The notes under the pieces are model-generated. The model saw only the letters and a list, made by a program, of their open reading frames with translations. It ran no database searches and was not told the DNA's origin. DNA of 64,000 bases from Holophagales bacterium (lineage in GTDB: Bacteria > Acidobacteriota > Thermoanaerobaculia > Multivoradales > JAGPDF01): assembly GCA_016699405.1 (NCBI GenBank), contig CP064972.1, positions 1,891,501 to 1,955,500 of the forward strand. The letters are read 5' to 3'. Below, piece by piece: positions 27,425 to 35,684 of this stretch. The translations under genes and the position numbers were made by a program. Position 1 is the stretch's first letter, and each line of letters starts with the position of its first letter.

Positions 27425-27964
27425 ATGCCGTTGTTGCCGATCGTCCGCCTCGGACACCCTGCCCTGAGAATGCCGGCCGAGAAGGTCACGGCGGCGGAGC
27501 TGCGTTCCACGGCGGCACAGCGGCTCATCGACGACATGATCGAGACGATGCGGGCGGCCGACGGTGTCGGTCTCGCCGCGCCGCAGGTGGGCGTCGGCTG
27601 GCAGCTGTTCGTCTACGCCGCCGAGGAGGAGATCCCTTTGCGGGTGCTGGTCAACCCGACGGTCGAGCCCGAGGCCGGCGATCTGGTCGACGACTGGGAG
27701 GGGTGCCTGTCGATCCCCGATCTGCGCGGCCTCGTGCCGCGGCATCCGGCGGTCCAGGTGCGGGGCCTGGATCGCCACGGGCGACCGCTGAGCTACCGGG
27801 CCGAGGGCTTCGAGGCGCGGATCGTCCAGCACGAGAACGACCATCTTCACGCGGTCGTCTTCCTCGACCGCATGCGCGACATGCGCTCCCTTGCCTTCCT
27901 CGACGAGTGGCACGAGTACCGGGTCGACGGAGGCGGGGAGCCGGCCGACGAGCGGCCGGAGTAG
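27425..27964 (+). CDS. def: Peptide deformylase
   Basis: This 179-residue protein has all three deformylase motifs: GVGLAAPQVG (motif 1), EGCLSIP with the metal Cys (motif 2) and QHENDHLHAV (HExDH, motif 3). It removes the formyl group from N-terminal Met of nascent proteins with Fe2+ or a similar metal. The C-terminal extension is short and acidic. The stop codon overlaps the rlmH start by one base (TAGTG), so the two are tightly coupled. Confidence 0.97.
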   Translation: MPLLPIVRLGHPALRMPAEKVTAAELRSTAAQRLIDDMIETMRAADGVGLAAPQVGVGWQLFVYAAEEEIPLRVLVNPTVEPEAGDLVDDWEGCLSIPDLRGLVPRHPAVQVRGLDRHGRPLSYRAEGFEARIVQHENDHLHAVVFLDRMRDMRSLAFLDEWHEYRVDGGGEPADERPE

Positions 27965-28449
27965 TGGCGCTCGAGCTCGTCGTCCTCTGGGCCGGTCGCC
28001 GTTCGCGCGACCGCTACGAGGAGCTCTGCGAGGATTACCGCGAGCGCATCTCCCACTGGGTCCCGGTGCGCGAGACGATCGTGCGCTCGCGCTCGGCGGC
28101 CGGGGATCCGGAGCGCCTGCGGGACGAGGCCACGGCGCTGCGTGCGGCCGTGCCGCGCGGTGCCTGGACGGTCGCCCTCGACCGCCAGGGCGAGGCCATC
28201 TCGTCGCGCGAGCTCGCCTCCCGCGTCGGGCAATGGAAGGCCCGCTGGCCCCATCCGGTCGCCTTTCTGCTCGGGTCCGATCTCGGCCTCGACCGGGAGC
28301 TGCTCGCCGAATGCCGACAGGTTCTGTCGCTCGGGCCGCTCACCCTGCCGCACGCCATCGCGCGGCTCGTCCTCTTCGAGCAACTCTACCGGGCACTTTC
28401 GATCGACTCGGGACTCCGCTATCATCGTGAGCTTTCGGACGGGAGCTAA
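27964..28449 (+). CDS. rlmH: 23S rRNA pseudouridine-1915 N3-methyltransferase
   Basis: The product is 161 residues from GTG 27964. It has the SPOUT/RlmH features: LVVLWAGRRSRD at the N-terminus, a LDRQGEAISSRELA loop, the glycine-containing SAM knot FLLGSDLGLD, and the C-terminal LVLFEQLYRA...RYHR block. RlmH methylates pseudouridine 1915 in helix 69 of 23S rRNA. The start was chosen at the overlap with the def stop, since upstream in-frame sequence lies wholly inside def. The stop is followed 4 bases later by the dksA-like start. Confidence 0.93.
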   Translation: MALELVVLWAGRRSRDRYEELCEDYRERISHWVPVRETIVRSRSAAGDPERLRDEATALRAAVPRGAWTVALDRQGEAISSRELASRVGQWKARWPHPVAFLLGSDLGLDRELLAECRQVLSLGPLTLPHAIARLVLFEQLYRALSIDSGLRYHRELSDGS

Positions 28450-28453
28450 TCGC

Positions 28454-29275
28454 ATGGCCTCGAAAACTCCAGCGAAGAAGAGCGCGAAGAAGCCGGCTGC
28501 CGGGGCCCGAGCCGCTTCCGGCCGGGCCAAGGCGCCGGCGCGCAAGCCGGCCGCGAAGGCCAAGCCGGTCGCCAAGGCCAAGCCGCCGGCGAAGAAGGCG
28601 AAGGCGCCCGCCAAGGCGAAGCCCGCCAAGAAGACCGCGGTGAAGGCTCCGGCGAAGGCCGCGAGCAAGGCTCCGGCCAAGGTGGCTGCCAAGTCTCCGG
28701 CGAAAGCCCCGGTGAAGGCAGCGGCCCCGTCGACGGGGCGCCCGGCGACTTCCGCCAAGCCGCCGGTGCGCGTCGAGGTCCCGGAGCCGGTTGCAGCCAA
28801 GCCGGCGGCGGTCGCCCCGCGGCCGGCGGCCAAGCCGGCGGCGAAGAGCGAGACCAAGCACGCCGCCAAGAGCCCGGCACCGGCCGCCAGCTCCCACTCC
28901 GACGCCAGCTCGGCCGTCGTCGTCGCGATCGGACCCTTCCGCGAGAAGCTCCTGCGCAAGCGGGAGGAGATCGTCGCGCTCTACCGCAACGACCTCCGCC
29001 TCGGCCAGGAGGCGACCGACGAACCGACCGAGGACATCGTCGATCGCGCCAACAACTCCTACTCGCGCGAGCTCAGCTTCTCGATCTCGGACGCCGAACG
29101 GAATCTGCTTTTGCAGATCGACGAGGCGATCCGCCGTCTCGACAGCGGCGCGTTCGGTCGCTGTGCCCACTGCGGCCGCGCGATCGCCAGCCTGCGACTC
29201 GAGGCTCTGCCCTGGGCCCGCCTCTGCATCGACTGCCAGGAGCTGCTGGAAAAGGGGATGCTCGCCGAGGCCTGA
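28454..29275 (+). CDS. DksA/TraR-type zinc-finger protein with histone H1-like Lys/Ala/Pro tail
   Basis: The 273-residue product starts at ATG 28454 after GGGAG. Residues 1 to about 150 are a low-complexity tail of PAKKA/KAPAK-type repeats like bacterial histone H1 homologues and eukaryotic H1 C-terminal domains, with dozens of Lys and almost no acidic residues. From about residue 158 it is a DksA-like protein: a coiled coil with the tip motif DIVDRA (Asp194, Asp197, Ala199) and a C-terminal zinc finger with Cys237, Cys240, Cys258 and Cys261. DksA enters the RNA polymerase secondary channel and works with ppGpp. The tail probably binds DNA or RNA. The gene lies between rlmH and the lapB-like gene in a growth-related operon. 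Confidence 0.88.
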   Translation: MASKTPAKKSAKKPAAGARAASGRAKAPARKPAAKAKPVAKAKPPAKKAKAPAKAKPAKKTAVKAPAKAASKAPAKVAAKSPAKAPVKAAAPSTGRPATSAKPPVRVEVPEPVAAKPAAVAPRPAAKPAAKSETKHAAKSPAPAASSHSDASSAVVVAIGPFREKLLRKREEIVALYRNDLRLGQEATDEPTEDIVDRANNSYSRELSFSISDAERNLLLQIDEAIRRLDSGAFGRCAHCGRAIASLRLEALPWARLCIDCQELLEKGMLAEA

Positions 29276-29350
29276 GCCGAGGCTCCCCGCTCCGCGGCGG
29301 CGCCTCGACTCGATCGGTCCGCGTCGAACCTGCTCGAGGCGCCACCGCTC

Positions 29351-30778
29351 ATGCGCCTTCGTACCTACCTCGGCCTTCTCCTCGCGCTGGCGCTGCTCGC
29401 CGGCGCGATGGCGCTCGTCCGCCTCCATCCCGGACTGCTGACCGGGGTCGTGCCGCTCGCCGGGGGGCTCACGGTGAGCCCGGCGACGCTGGCGATTCTC
29501 GCCGCTCTCGTCGGATTCCTGCCGCCGGCCACCGTTCTCCTGGTGCAGACCCTGCAGCGGGATCTCGCGGCACGCCGGTCGCGACGCGCCGAGCGCGAGG
29601 CGATCGGGCTCGATGCCGCCTCGCGCCGGGCACACGACCTGCGCGCCGACGCCCAGTGGGCACGGGCCGCCGCCGAGCTCGAGGTCGTGCTCGGCGGCCG
29701 GAGTGACGACTACGACGGCCTGCTGCGCCTCGGGGAGGTGCAGCGCCACCTCGGCCGTTTCGACGAGGCGGTCGCCACCCACCGTCGTGCCGCGGCGCTG
29801 CATCCGGGAAGCGTGGCGCTCCTCTACGAGCTCGCCGCCGACCACGAGGCTGCCGGGGAGCGCGAGGTGGCGCGGGAGATCGAGGGGCGCATCCTCCGCG
29901 ACTTCCCCGGCTTCGGTCTGGCCGTGCATCGCCGGCGGCGTGCCGAGGCGATGGCGGCGGGCGAGTTCGAAACCGCCCGCGAGCACCAGCAGCGGATCGT
30001 GTCGCTGCTCGAGGACGGAGGAGACCGCGCGGCCGCCGGCCGCGAGCGCGGCATCGGCGACGGGCTGGAGTACCAGCGGGGCGTCGCCAAGCTCGAGCTC
30101 GAGGCGGTCGACGAGGCGAAGGCGATCTTCGACGCGGTGTTGGCGCGCGAGCCGCGCTTCGTTCCGGCGCTGATCATGCGCGGTGAAGCCGAGCAACTGG
30201 CCGGGCGCCCGGAGGCCGCGCTCGCCGAGTGGCGGCGTGGCTACGAGGCGACGGGCAGTCCGGTCTTCCTGCAGCGGATCGAGGACCATTGCATCGAGAT
30301 CGAGCGGCCGGAAGACGCCATCGAGACGTTGCGGGGCCTGGCGGCGGGCGCGGCGACGGCCGCCAACGACCTGCTCCCGCGCTTCTTCCTCGGCCGCCTC
30401 TACTATCGACTCGAGCTGCGCGACGAGGCCCTGCGGGTGCTCGCCCCGCTCGCCGAGCGGCTCGCCGGCTCGCCGACCTACCACTTCCTGCTGGCGCGGC
30501 TCCACGAGCGGCGCGGCGACGCCCGCTCGGCGCTCGACGCCTATCGCGCCTGCCTGCGCTCGCTCGACCTCTCGACCGCCGAATACCTCTGTGGCGTCTG
30601 CGCTTCCCGCAGCCCCGACTGGCTCGACCGCTGTCCGCGCTGCGGCTCCTGGAACTCCGTGGAGCTCGACATCGCCGAGGAGCGGCTTGCCCCCGCGGAC
30701 GTCGGGTTGCGCGAGCGGCCGGTCTGGGGGCCGGTGGACCCGGACTCCCACCCCGTCGACGCGACCCGGGAGGCCTGA
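29351..30778 (+). CDS. LapA-LapB-like fusion: membrane anchor, TPR domain, rubredoxin-like zinc ribbon
   Basis: The 475-residue protein begins with two membrane segments (about residues 5-22 and 44-66) followed by a basic QRDLAARRSRRAER stretch, a layout like LapA/YciS (DUF1049). TPR repeats follow from about residue 85 to 400, and the C-terminus has the LapB rubredoxin-like ribbon with Cys414, Cys417, Cys428 and Cys431 (YLCGVC ... CPRCGSW). In E. coli, LapB (YciM) recruits FtsH to degrade LpxC and sets LPS amount, and LapA is a separate small neighbour. Here both appear in one chain. The cytoplasmic side for the TPRs is inferred from the basic flank. It sits 4 bases before holA. Confidence 0.85.
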   Translation: MRLRTYLGLLLALALLAGAMALVRLHPGLLTGVVPLAGGLTVSPATLAILAALVGFLPPATVLLVQTLQRDLAARRSRRAEREAIGLDAASRRAHDLRADAQWARAAAELEVVLGGRSDDYDGLLRLGEVQRHLGRFDEAVATHRRAAALHPGSVALLYELAADHEAAGEREVAREIEGRILRDFPGFGLAVHRRRRAEAMAAGEFETAREHQQRIVSLLEDGGDRAAAGRERGIGDGLEYQRGVAKLELEAVDEAKAIFDAVLAREPRFVPALIMRGEAEQLAGRPEAALAEWRRGYEATGSPVFLQRIEDHCIEIERPEDAIETLRGLAAGAATAANDLLPRFFLGRLYYRLELRDEALRVLAPLAERLAGSPTYHFLLARLHERRGDARSALDAYRACLRSLDLSTAEYLCGVCASRSPDWLDRCPRCGSWNSVELDIAEERLAPADVGLRERPVWGPVDPDSHPVDATREA

Positions 30779-30782
30779 GGCG

Positions 30783-32228
30783 ATGGCTGCGGACGAGTCG
30801 CTCTCCCGGGTCCTCGCCGGGCCGCCGCAGGCCGTCTACCTCGTGCGCGGGGACCGCGTTCTCGCCGAGCCCGCGGCGCAGCGGTTGGCCACCGCACTCG
30901 CCGAGCGCGGTGGAGGGCAGGTGGAGCTTCACCGTCGGCCCGAGGGGCTCTCGGCGCTGCTCGCCGATCTCCGGACCTTCTCGCTGTTCGGCGGGGCCAA
31001 GGTGCTCGTCGTCGTCGAGAGCGCGGTGCTCGCCGACCAGCGCGCCGCCGCGGCGCTGCTCCACGAGGCACTCGAGGTCCTGCCCTTCTCCCCGGCGACC
31101 GTCGATTCCTCCCTCTCGCCGCGGGAGCGATCCGCGGCCCTGCGTCTTCTCCAGGCCCTGCGGCTCTTCGGCATCGACCCGCTCGCCGGCTCCGAGGCCG
31201 GGGCGATCTCGGCGCTGCCCGACGAGGCGTGGAAGGCTCCGAAGGGGGGCGGCAAGGGGCGCGGTCGCGCCAAGGCGTCGCGCGACGAGGGCGATCCGCG
31301 GGAGGGGCTCGCCGCGCTGCTCGCCGCGGCGCGCCGCGAGGGGCTCGAAGGTCGTGGTGAAAGCGACGTTGCCGATCTCGCCCTGGCGCTGCAGCAGGGG
31401 CTCCCGGACGGGCATCACCTCGTGCTCGTCGAATCGGCTGCGCCCGAGGAGAACCCGCTCGTGCGCTCGCTGGTGGCGCGCGGATCGCTGATCGACGTCG
31501 GCACCGTGCAAGCCGAGCGCGGCGGCGGATGGAGCGGAGTCGACCGCCTGGCGGCCACGCTGCACGAGGAGACGGGAGCGACGATCGCTCCCGACGCGCT
31601 CGCCGAGCTCGCCCGGCGCACCCTGCGCTCGGCCGGCCGCGGCGCCCCGGCAGGGGGATCGGACGCCGATTCCACGGCACGGTTCGCCGGCGAGTACCGC
31701 AAGCTCGCCGCCCTGGCTGGCGGCGAGCGGATCGGTCGGGCCCTCGTCGAGCAGACGGTGGTCGATCGCGGCGAGGAGGATGTCTGGCAACTGCTCGAGG
31801 CGATCGGCGCCGGCCGGGCTGCCGAGGCGCTCGCTCGACTCGATCGACTGCTGGCGGGCGCCGAGGAGCCGGAGGCCGCGCGGCTCTCCTTCTTCGCCCT
31901 GCTCGCCGGCTTGGCGCGCCAACTCACCGCGCTCGCCGGCCTGGCCCGACGCCGTGGCGTCCCGCCGGCCGACCGCGACTACAACCGCTTCAAGACGCGC
32001 TGGGCGCCGCTGCTCCAGGCGCCGGACCCGGAGCTGCCGGGCAACCCGCTGGCCGGCCTTCACCCGTTCCGCCTGCACCGTGCCTATCTGCTCGCCGCGC
32101 GGCTCCCCGAGTCGCAGCTCGCCCGCCTGCCCTGGGACGTCCTCGAGACCGAGCGGCGCCTCAAGGGCGACAGCGCCGAGCCGGCCGCGGCGCTCGCCGA
32201 GCTGGTCCTCCGGCTCACGCCTCGCTGA
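30783..32228 (+). CDS. holA: DNA polymerase III delta subunit (clamp loader)
   Basis: The 481-residue product has the delta-subunit pattern: an N-terminal AVYLVRGDRVLAEPAAQRL strand-helix, LRTFSLFGGAKVLVV (typical of the 'slFg..rlv' region), and a C-terminal collar with RFAGEYRKLAALAGG, FFALLAGLARQL and LHPFRLHRAYLLAARL. Usual HolA is about 340 residues. The extra length includes a basic insertion near residues 150-175 (GGGKGRGRAKASRDEGD) and a longer middle domain. Delta opens the beta clamp in the clamp-loader complex. The N-terminal ATPase-like domain has no Walker A, as expected for delta. It ends 14 bases before the convergent gatD stop; no terminator fits in that gap. Confidence 0.85.
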   Translation: MAADESLSRVLAGPPQAVYLVRGDRVLAEPAAQRLATALAERGGGQVELHRRPEGLSALLADLRTFSLFGGAKVLVVVESAVLADQRAAAALLHEALEVLPFSPATVDSSLSPRERSAALRLLQALRLFGIDPLAGSEAGAISALPDEAWKAPKGGGKGRGRAKASRDEGDPREGLAALLAAARREGLEGRGESDVADLALALQQGLPDGHHLVLVESAAPEENPLVRSLVARGSLIDVGTVQAERGGGWSGVDRLAATLHEETGATIAPDALAELARRTLRSAGRGAPAGGSDADSTARFAGEYRKLAALAGGERIGRALVEQTVVDRGEEDVWQLLEAIGAGRAAEALARLDRLLAGAEEPEAARLSFFALLAGLARQLTALAGLARRRGVPPADRDYNRFKTRWAPLLQAPDPELPGNPLAGLHPFRLHRAYLLAARLPESQLARLPWDVLETERRLKGDSAEPAAALAELVLRLTPR

Positions 32229-32242
32229 CCCGGCGCCGCGCG

Positions 32243-33670
32243 CTACTTCCAGTGCTTCTCGACGAAGGCGTCGACCTCCGGCAGGCCGCCCTGCAGGATG
32301 AGGTAGCCGTTGTGCGGCTCGCGGAGCTCGATCTCGTGGTTGATCGGCGTGGTCATCATCGACCGGATGCGCGCCGGGTCGTCGGTCTGGCCGAGCACCC
32401 AGGCGAGCTTCATGTACGCCGTCTCCGGCAGCATGTTGTCGAGCGGGATGATGCCGAGATCGAGCAGATCGCGGCCGGTGTCGTAGACGTACATCTGGGC
32501 AAATCCCCAGAGGGTCTGCACCGTCATCACCACGGTCATGCCCTTGGCGATCGCCCGCTTGATCGCCGGGTAGAGCGGCTTGTTGACGTGGCCGAGCCCG
32601 GTGCCGGCGATCACCAGCCCGCGGTAGCCCATCGCCGAGAGGCCGTCGATGATGTCGGGCTGGAAGTTCGGGTAGTAGTACTGGATCGTCACCTTCTCTT
32701 CGAACGCCGGGTTGATGATCGGCTTGCGGCTCTTGTCGCGCCGCAGGATCTCCTCGGAGATGTAGGTGAAGTGACTCCCTCCGGGCACCTTCGGATAGCG
32801 GCTGACGGTGGCGAGCGGCGTCGCCCCGACGGTGCGGAAGGTGCTGCGGTAGGACGAGTGCATCTTGCGGCAGCGGGTGCCGCGATGCAGGAGGTCGTAG
32901 TTGTCCGAGGTGGGGCCGAACATGCAGAGCATCACCTCGGCGATATCGCACTCGGCCGCGGTGCGCACCGCGTTCATCAGGTTGAGCGCGGCGTCGGACG
33001 ACGGGCGGTCGGAAGAACGCTGGCTGCCGACGATGACGATCGGCACCGGGCTCTGCTGGACCATGAAGCTGAGGATCGCGCCGGTATGCGACATCGTGTC
33101 GGTGCCGTGGCCGACCACGATGCCGTCGACCCCCTTCTCGATCTCCTCGCCGATCGCCTTGGCCAGCGCGATGTACTGCGTCGGCCCCATGTTCTCGCTG
33201 AAGACGCCGAACAGCTTCTTCGTCTCGAGATTGGCGATGTCGGCGAGCTCCGGCACGGCGCCGTAGAGCTCGCCCGGGGTGAAGGCGGGGATCACCGCGC
33301 CGGTGCGGTAGTCGAGGCGGCTGGCGATCGTCCCGCCGGTGCCGAGCAGGGTGACGTTGCGCTTCTTCGGGTCGAAGGGGAAGTCCTTCTCCGGGATCTT
33401 GTAGACCGCCTTCTTGTAGCCGACCTCGTGCGCCGCGGCGATGCGGCTGGCGTGGATGCCGACGTTGTAGCCGTTGAAGAGCTTGACGACGAGGTGGAGA
33501 TCGTCGGCGGTTTCGCTGCGCGGCAGGACGACGCCGACGAAGGTCGAGCCCTGGTCGTTCGTGACCTCCACCTCGCTCCAGACGCCGATGCCGAAACGCT
33601 CGAGGGCCTCGCGGGCCGGGCCGCGGTAGCCCTGGAAGCGGTCGCTGCGCTCGCTCACGGGGACGTTCAT
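32243..33670 (-). CDS. gatD: Glu-tRNA(Gln) amidotransferase subunit D
   Basis: The 475-residue product starts at ATG 33670 after GGAGGTG. Residues 1-90 form the SH3-like N-domain of GatD, followed by a type I asparaginase-like domain with catalytic Thr111/Thr114 in GTGGTIAS, the GHGTDTM block, and SQRSSDRPSSDA with the active-site Lys/Asp region. A C-terminal asparaginase half follows (GLVIAGTGLGHV). GatD supplies ammonia from glutamine to GatE for converting Glu-tRNA(Gln) to Gln-tRNA(Gln). It overlaps gatE by 4 bases (ATGA), so subunit output is coupled. The N-domain and the gatE partner argue against a simple asparaginase. Confidence 0.93.
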   Translation of the reverse strand: MNVPVSERSDRFQGYRGPAREALERFGIGVWSEVEVTNDQGSTFVGVVLPRSETADDLHLVVKLFNGYNVGIHASRIAAAHEVGYKKAVYKIPEKDFPFDPKKRNVTLLGTGGTIASRLDYRTGAVIPAFTPGELYGAVPELADIANLETKKLFGVFSENMGPTQYIALAKAIGEEIEKGVDGIVVGHGTDTMSHTGAILSFMVQQSPVPIVIVGSQRSSDRPSSDAALNLMNAVRTAAECDIAEVMLCMFGPTSDNYDLLHRGTRCRKMHSSYRSTFRTVGATPLATVSRYPKVPGGSHFTYISEEILRRDKSRKPIINPAFEEKVTIQYYYPNFQPDIIDGLSAMGYRGLVIAGTGLGHVNKPLYPAIKRAIAKGMTVVMTVQTLWGFAQMYVYDTGRDLLDLGIIPLDNMLPETAYMKLAWVLGQTDDPARIRSMMTTPINHEIELREPHNGYLILQGGLPEVDAFVEKHWK

Positions 33671-35577
33671 CGGTTCACCTCCGCGATCCGCTGGCGCAGC
33701 TCGGCGGCGACTTCGCTGGCCGGAGCCCGGCCTCGCAGTGCCCTGACCGCTCGGCCGGCGACGCAGCGGAGCTGGCGGGCGGTGTCCCCGCGGACGGGGA
33801 TGGGGGTTCCGAGGAGGCGGTCGATCTCCGGCTGCCACCGCTCGCGCGGCTCGAGCGCGATCCCGGCGGCGCGTGCGGCGCTGTCGGCGTCCCCGCCGTG
33901 GCGCGCCATCGACGCGGCGACGGTGGCGATCCCCTCGCGCGGGATGCGGCCGTCGGTGAAGAGATCGAAGATCTGCACCCAGGCCTCGGCGCCGAGCCGC
34001 TCGACCGGGATGCCGGCGCGAGCCATCGCCTTGCCGCGTTGCCCGATCTCGACCGCGGCCAGCAGCAACTCGGCGCCGGTCTTCTCGACGACGGCGTCGA
34101 GGATCTCGGCGCCGCCGCGGCGGATGAGGAAGTTGCAGGTCTCCTCCGGGACCCGCGCGGCGAGATAGCGCTCGAGCCGCTCCCACGGGGCCGGTCGCAG
34201 GCGGGCGCGGATCGCGGCGACCCGTTCCGCGGTCACGCGGGTCGGCGGCGAGTCGGTGTCCGGGTACATGCGGTCCGGTCCGGGGAGGATCCGCTCGAAG
34301 GTCGTGAAGCCGCCGACGAGCGCCTGGCGCGTCTCCCGCGGCACCCCTTCCGTCGCGTCGCCGAAGCGCAGTCGGATCTCCTCGGCGGCGGTGCGGCAGT
34401 CCTCTTCCGGCCCGCAGACGACGAAGAAGTCGTCGCTCGCAGCCAGATGGAGGCGCCGGCGCAGCCGCTCGAGCAGCCGGTAGCGGTCGGGAAACTCGGG
34501 AAGCGCCGCGCCGCTCAGCACGACCGGCGCTTCGTCGAGGCAGGCGATGACGCGGATCCGTCCGGCGAGCTCGTCGAGGAAGGTGGTGTCGGGCTGGGTG
34601 CGATGCTGCGCGAGCCCGGCGACGCCCTCGACTTTGATCGCGAAGACCTTGCCGCCCGCGGCGAGGGCCCGTCGCATGAAACCGAGGTCGATCTCGGCGC
34701 AGAGCGTCGAGATGTCGACGGGGTGGACGCGGATCGCCTCGCGCTGGTCGAGGCCGCGCCGCCGGAGCTCGTCGCGGAGCTTGAGCAGGTTGTGCTGGCG
34801 GACGCCCTCGTGGTGGACGAGCTTGACCGCGTAGCCGGCCCGCGGGACCCCCTTGATCTCGACCCGGTCGCCGCCGCGGACGCTGACGTTGATGTCCTGG
34901 CGGCTCGCCCCGATCCCGGTGCGCACTCGCCCGGTCGACCGCGCGGTCAGACCGCAGAGGAGGATCGCGTCGCGCACCTCCTCCGGGGTGCGCAGCTCGG
35001 CGCCGGTCACCGTCTCGGTCAACGGCATGCCGAGGCGGTCGGTGCGCCAGACGATCTGATGCCCCTTGTCGCGCACCTCGCGACAGGAGTCCTCTTCGAC
35101 GCTCACGTGGGTGACGGTCAGCGGCCGGCCGTGGAAGGGGAGGAAGCCGTTGACGCCGATGATCGCGGTGCGCTGGAAGCCGGTGGGGATCGACCCGTCG
35201 AGATACTGCTTCCGCGCGATGTGGACCTCGTCGATGATGTCCATCCGCATCATCAGGCAGAGCTCGATGGCGGTGTCGATCGCCTCCTGATTGACCAGGA
35301 ACGGCGGAGTGTCGTCCATCTCGTAGGTGCAGACGTTGGCGCGGTTGAGGAGGTAGACGATCTCCTTCTTCGTCTTGAACTCCATGAGCGCCGTGCCGTC
35401 GTACTCGCCGAGCTCGGAGAGCGTCGGGCGCATGTGGCGCAGCACCTCACCGTCGTGGGTGGTGGTGTAGCGACCGGCGGGGCAGCGGCAGAACAGTTTG
35501 TGACGGGTGAGTAGCTGCTGATGGACTTCCAGGCCGGAGATCAGGCCCACGGCCTCGTAATCGAGCGGCTCGAGCAT
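33667..35577 (-). CDS. gatE: Glu-tRNA(Gln) amidotransferase subunit E
   Basis: The 636-residue product is GatE rather than GatB. The N-terminal GatB/GatE kinase-transamidase core has GLISGLEVHQQLLTRHKLFCRC, THVSVEEDS and SRQDINVSVRGG. An AspRS-like GAD insertion is present in the middle (LAQHRTQPDTTFLDEL to about residue 430), followed by DRMYPDTDSPP and a helical YqeY-like tail. The insertion is diagnostic of GatE. The enzyme phosphorylates and then amidates Glu-tRNA(Gln) with ammonia from GatD. The start ATG 35577 has GGAAGGA upstream. The family is best known from archaea; a bacterial copy is unusual. The 107 bases upstream (35578-35684) contain its likely promoter, with TATGTC on the minus strand about 25 bases before the ATG as a weak -10 candidate. 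Confidence 0.93.
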   Translation of the reverse strand: MLEPLDYEAVGLISGLEVHQQLLTRHKLFCRCPAGRYTTTHDGEVLRHMRPTLSELGEYDGTALMEFKTKKEIVYLLNRANVCTYEMDDTPPFLVNQEAIDTAIELCLMMRMDIIDEVHIARKQYLDGSIPTGFQRTAIIGVNGFLPFHGRPLTVTHVSVEEDSCREVRDKGHQIVWRTDRLGMPLTETVTGAELRTPEEVRDAILLCGLTARSTGRVRTGIGASRQDINVSVRGGDRVEIKGVPRAGYAVKLVHHEGVRQHNLLKLRDELRRRGLDQREAIRVHPVDISTLCAEIDLGFMRRALAAGGKVFAIKVEGVAGLAQHRTQPDTTFLDELAGRIRVIACLDEAPVVLSGAALPEFPDRYRLLERLRRRLHLAASDDFFVVCGPEEDCRTAAEEIRLRFGDATEGVPRETRQALVGGFTTFERILPGPDRMYPDTDSPPTRVTAERVAAIRARLRPAPWERLERYLAARVPEETCNFLIRRGGAEILDAVVEKTGAELLLAAVEIGQRGKAMARAGIPVERLGAEAWVQIFDLFTDGRIPREGIATVAASMARHGGDADSAARAAGIALEPRERWQPEIDRLLGTPIPVRGDTARQLRCVAGRAVRALRGRAPASEVAAELRQRIAEVNR

Positions 35578-35684
35578 CGGGTTCCTTCCGCAGGTGAAGA
35601 CATACCCGGCGAGGATCCCGCCTCGCGCCGCTCGGCGTCAAGCTGGTGCAGGGCGACGTTCCCGAGGCTCGGGCCGCCGACAGC

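Noticed and set aside
28460..28900. Tandem DNA repeats with AAGGCC/AAGCCG units
   Set aside because: They are the codons of the Lys/Ala/Pro tail of the DksA-like protein, not a separate non-coding repeat or CRISPR array.
32229..32242. Terminator between holA and gatD
   Set aside because: The convergent stops are only 14 bases apart and no inverted repeat fits.
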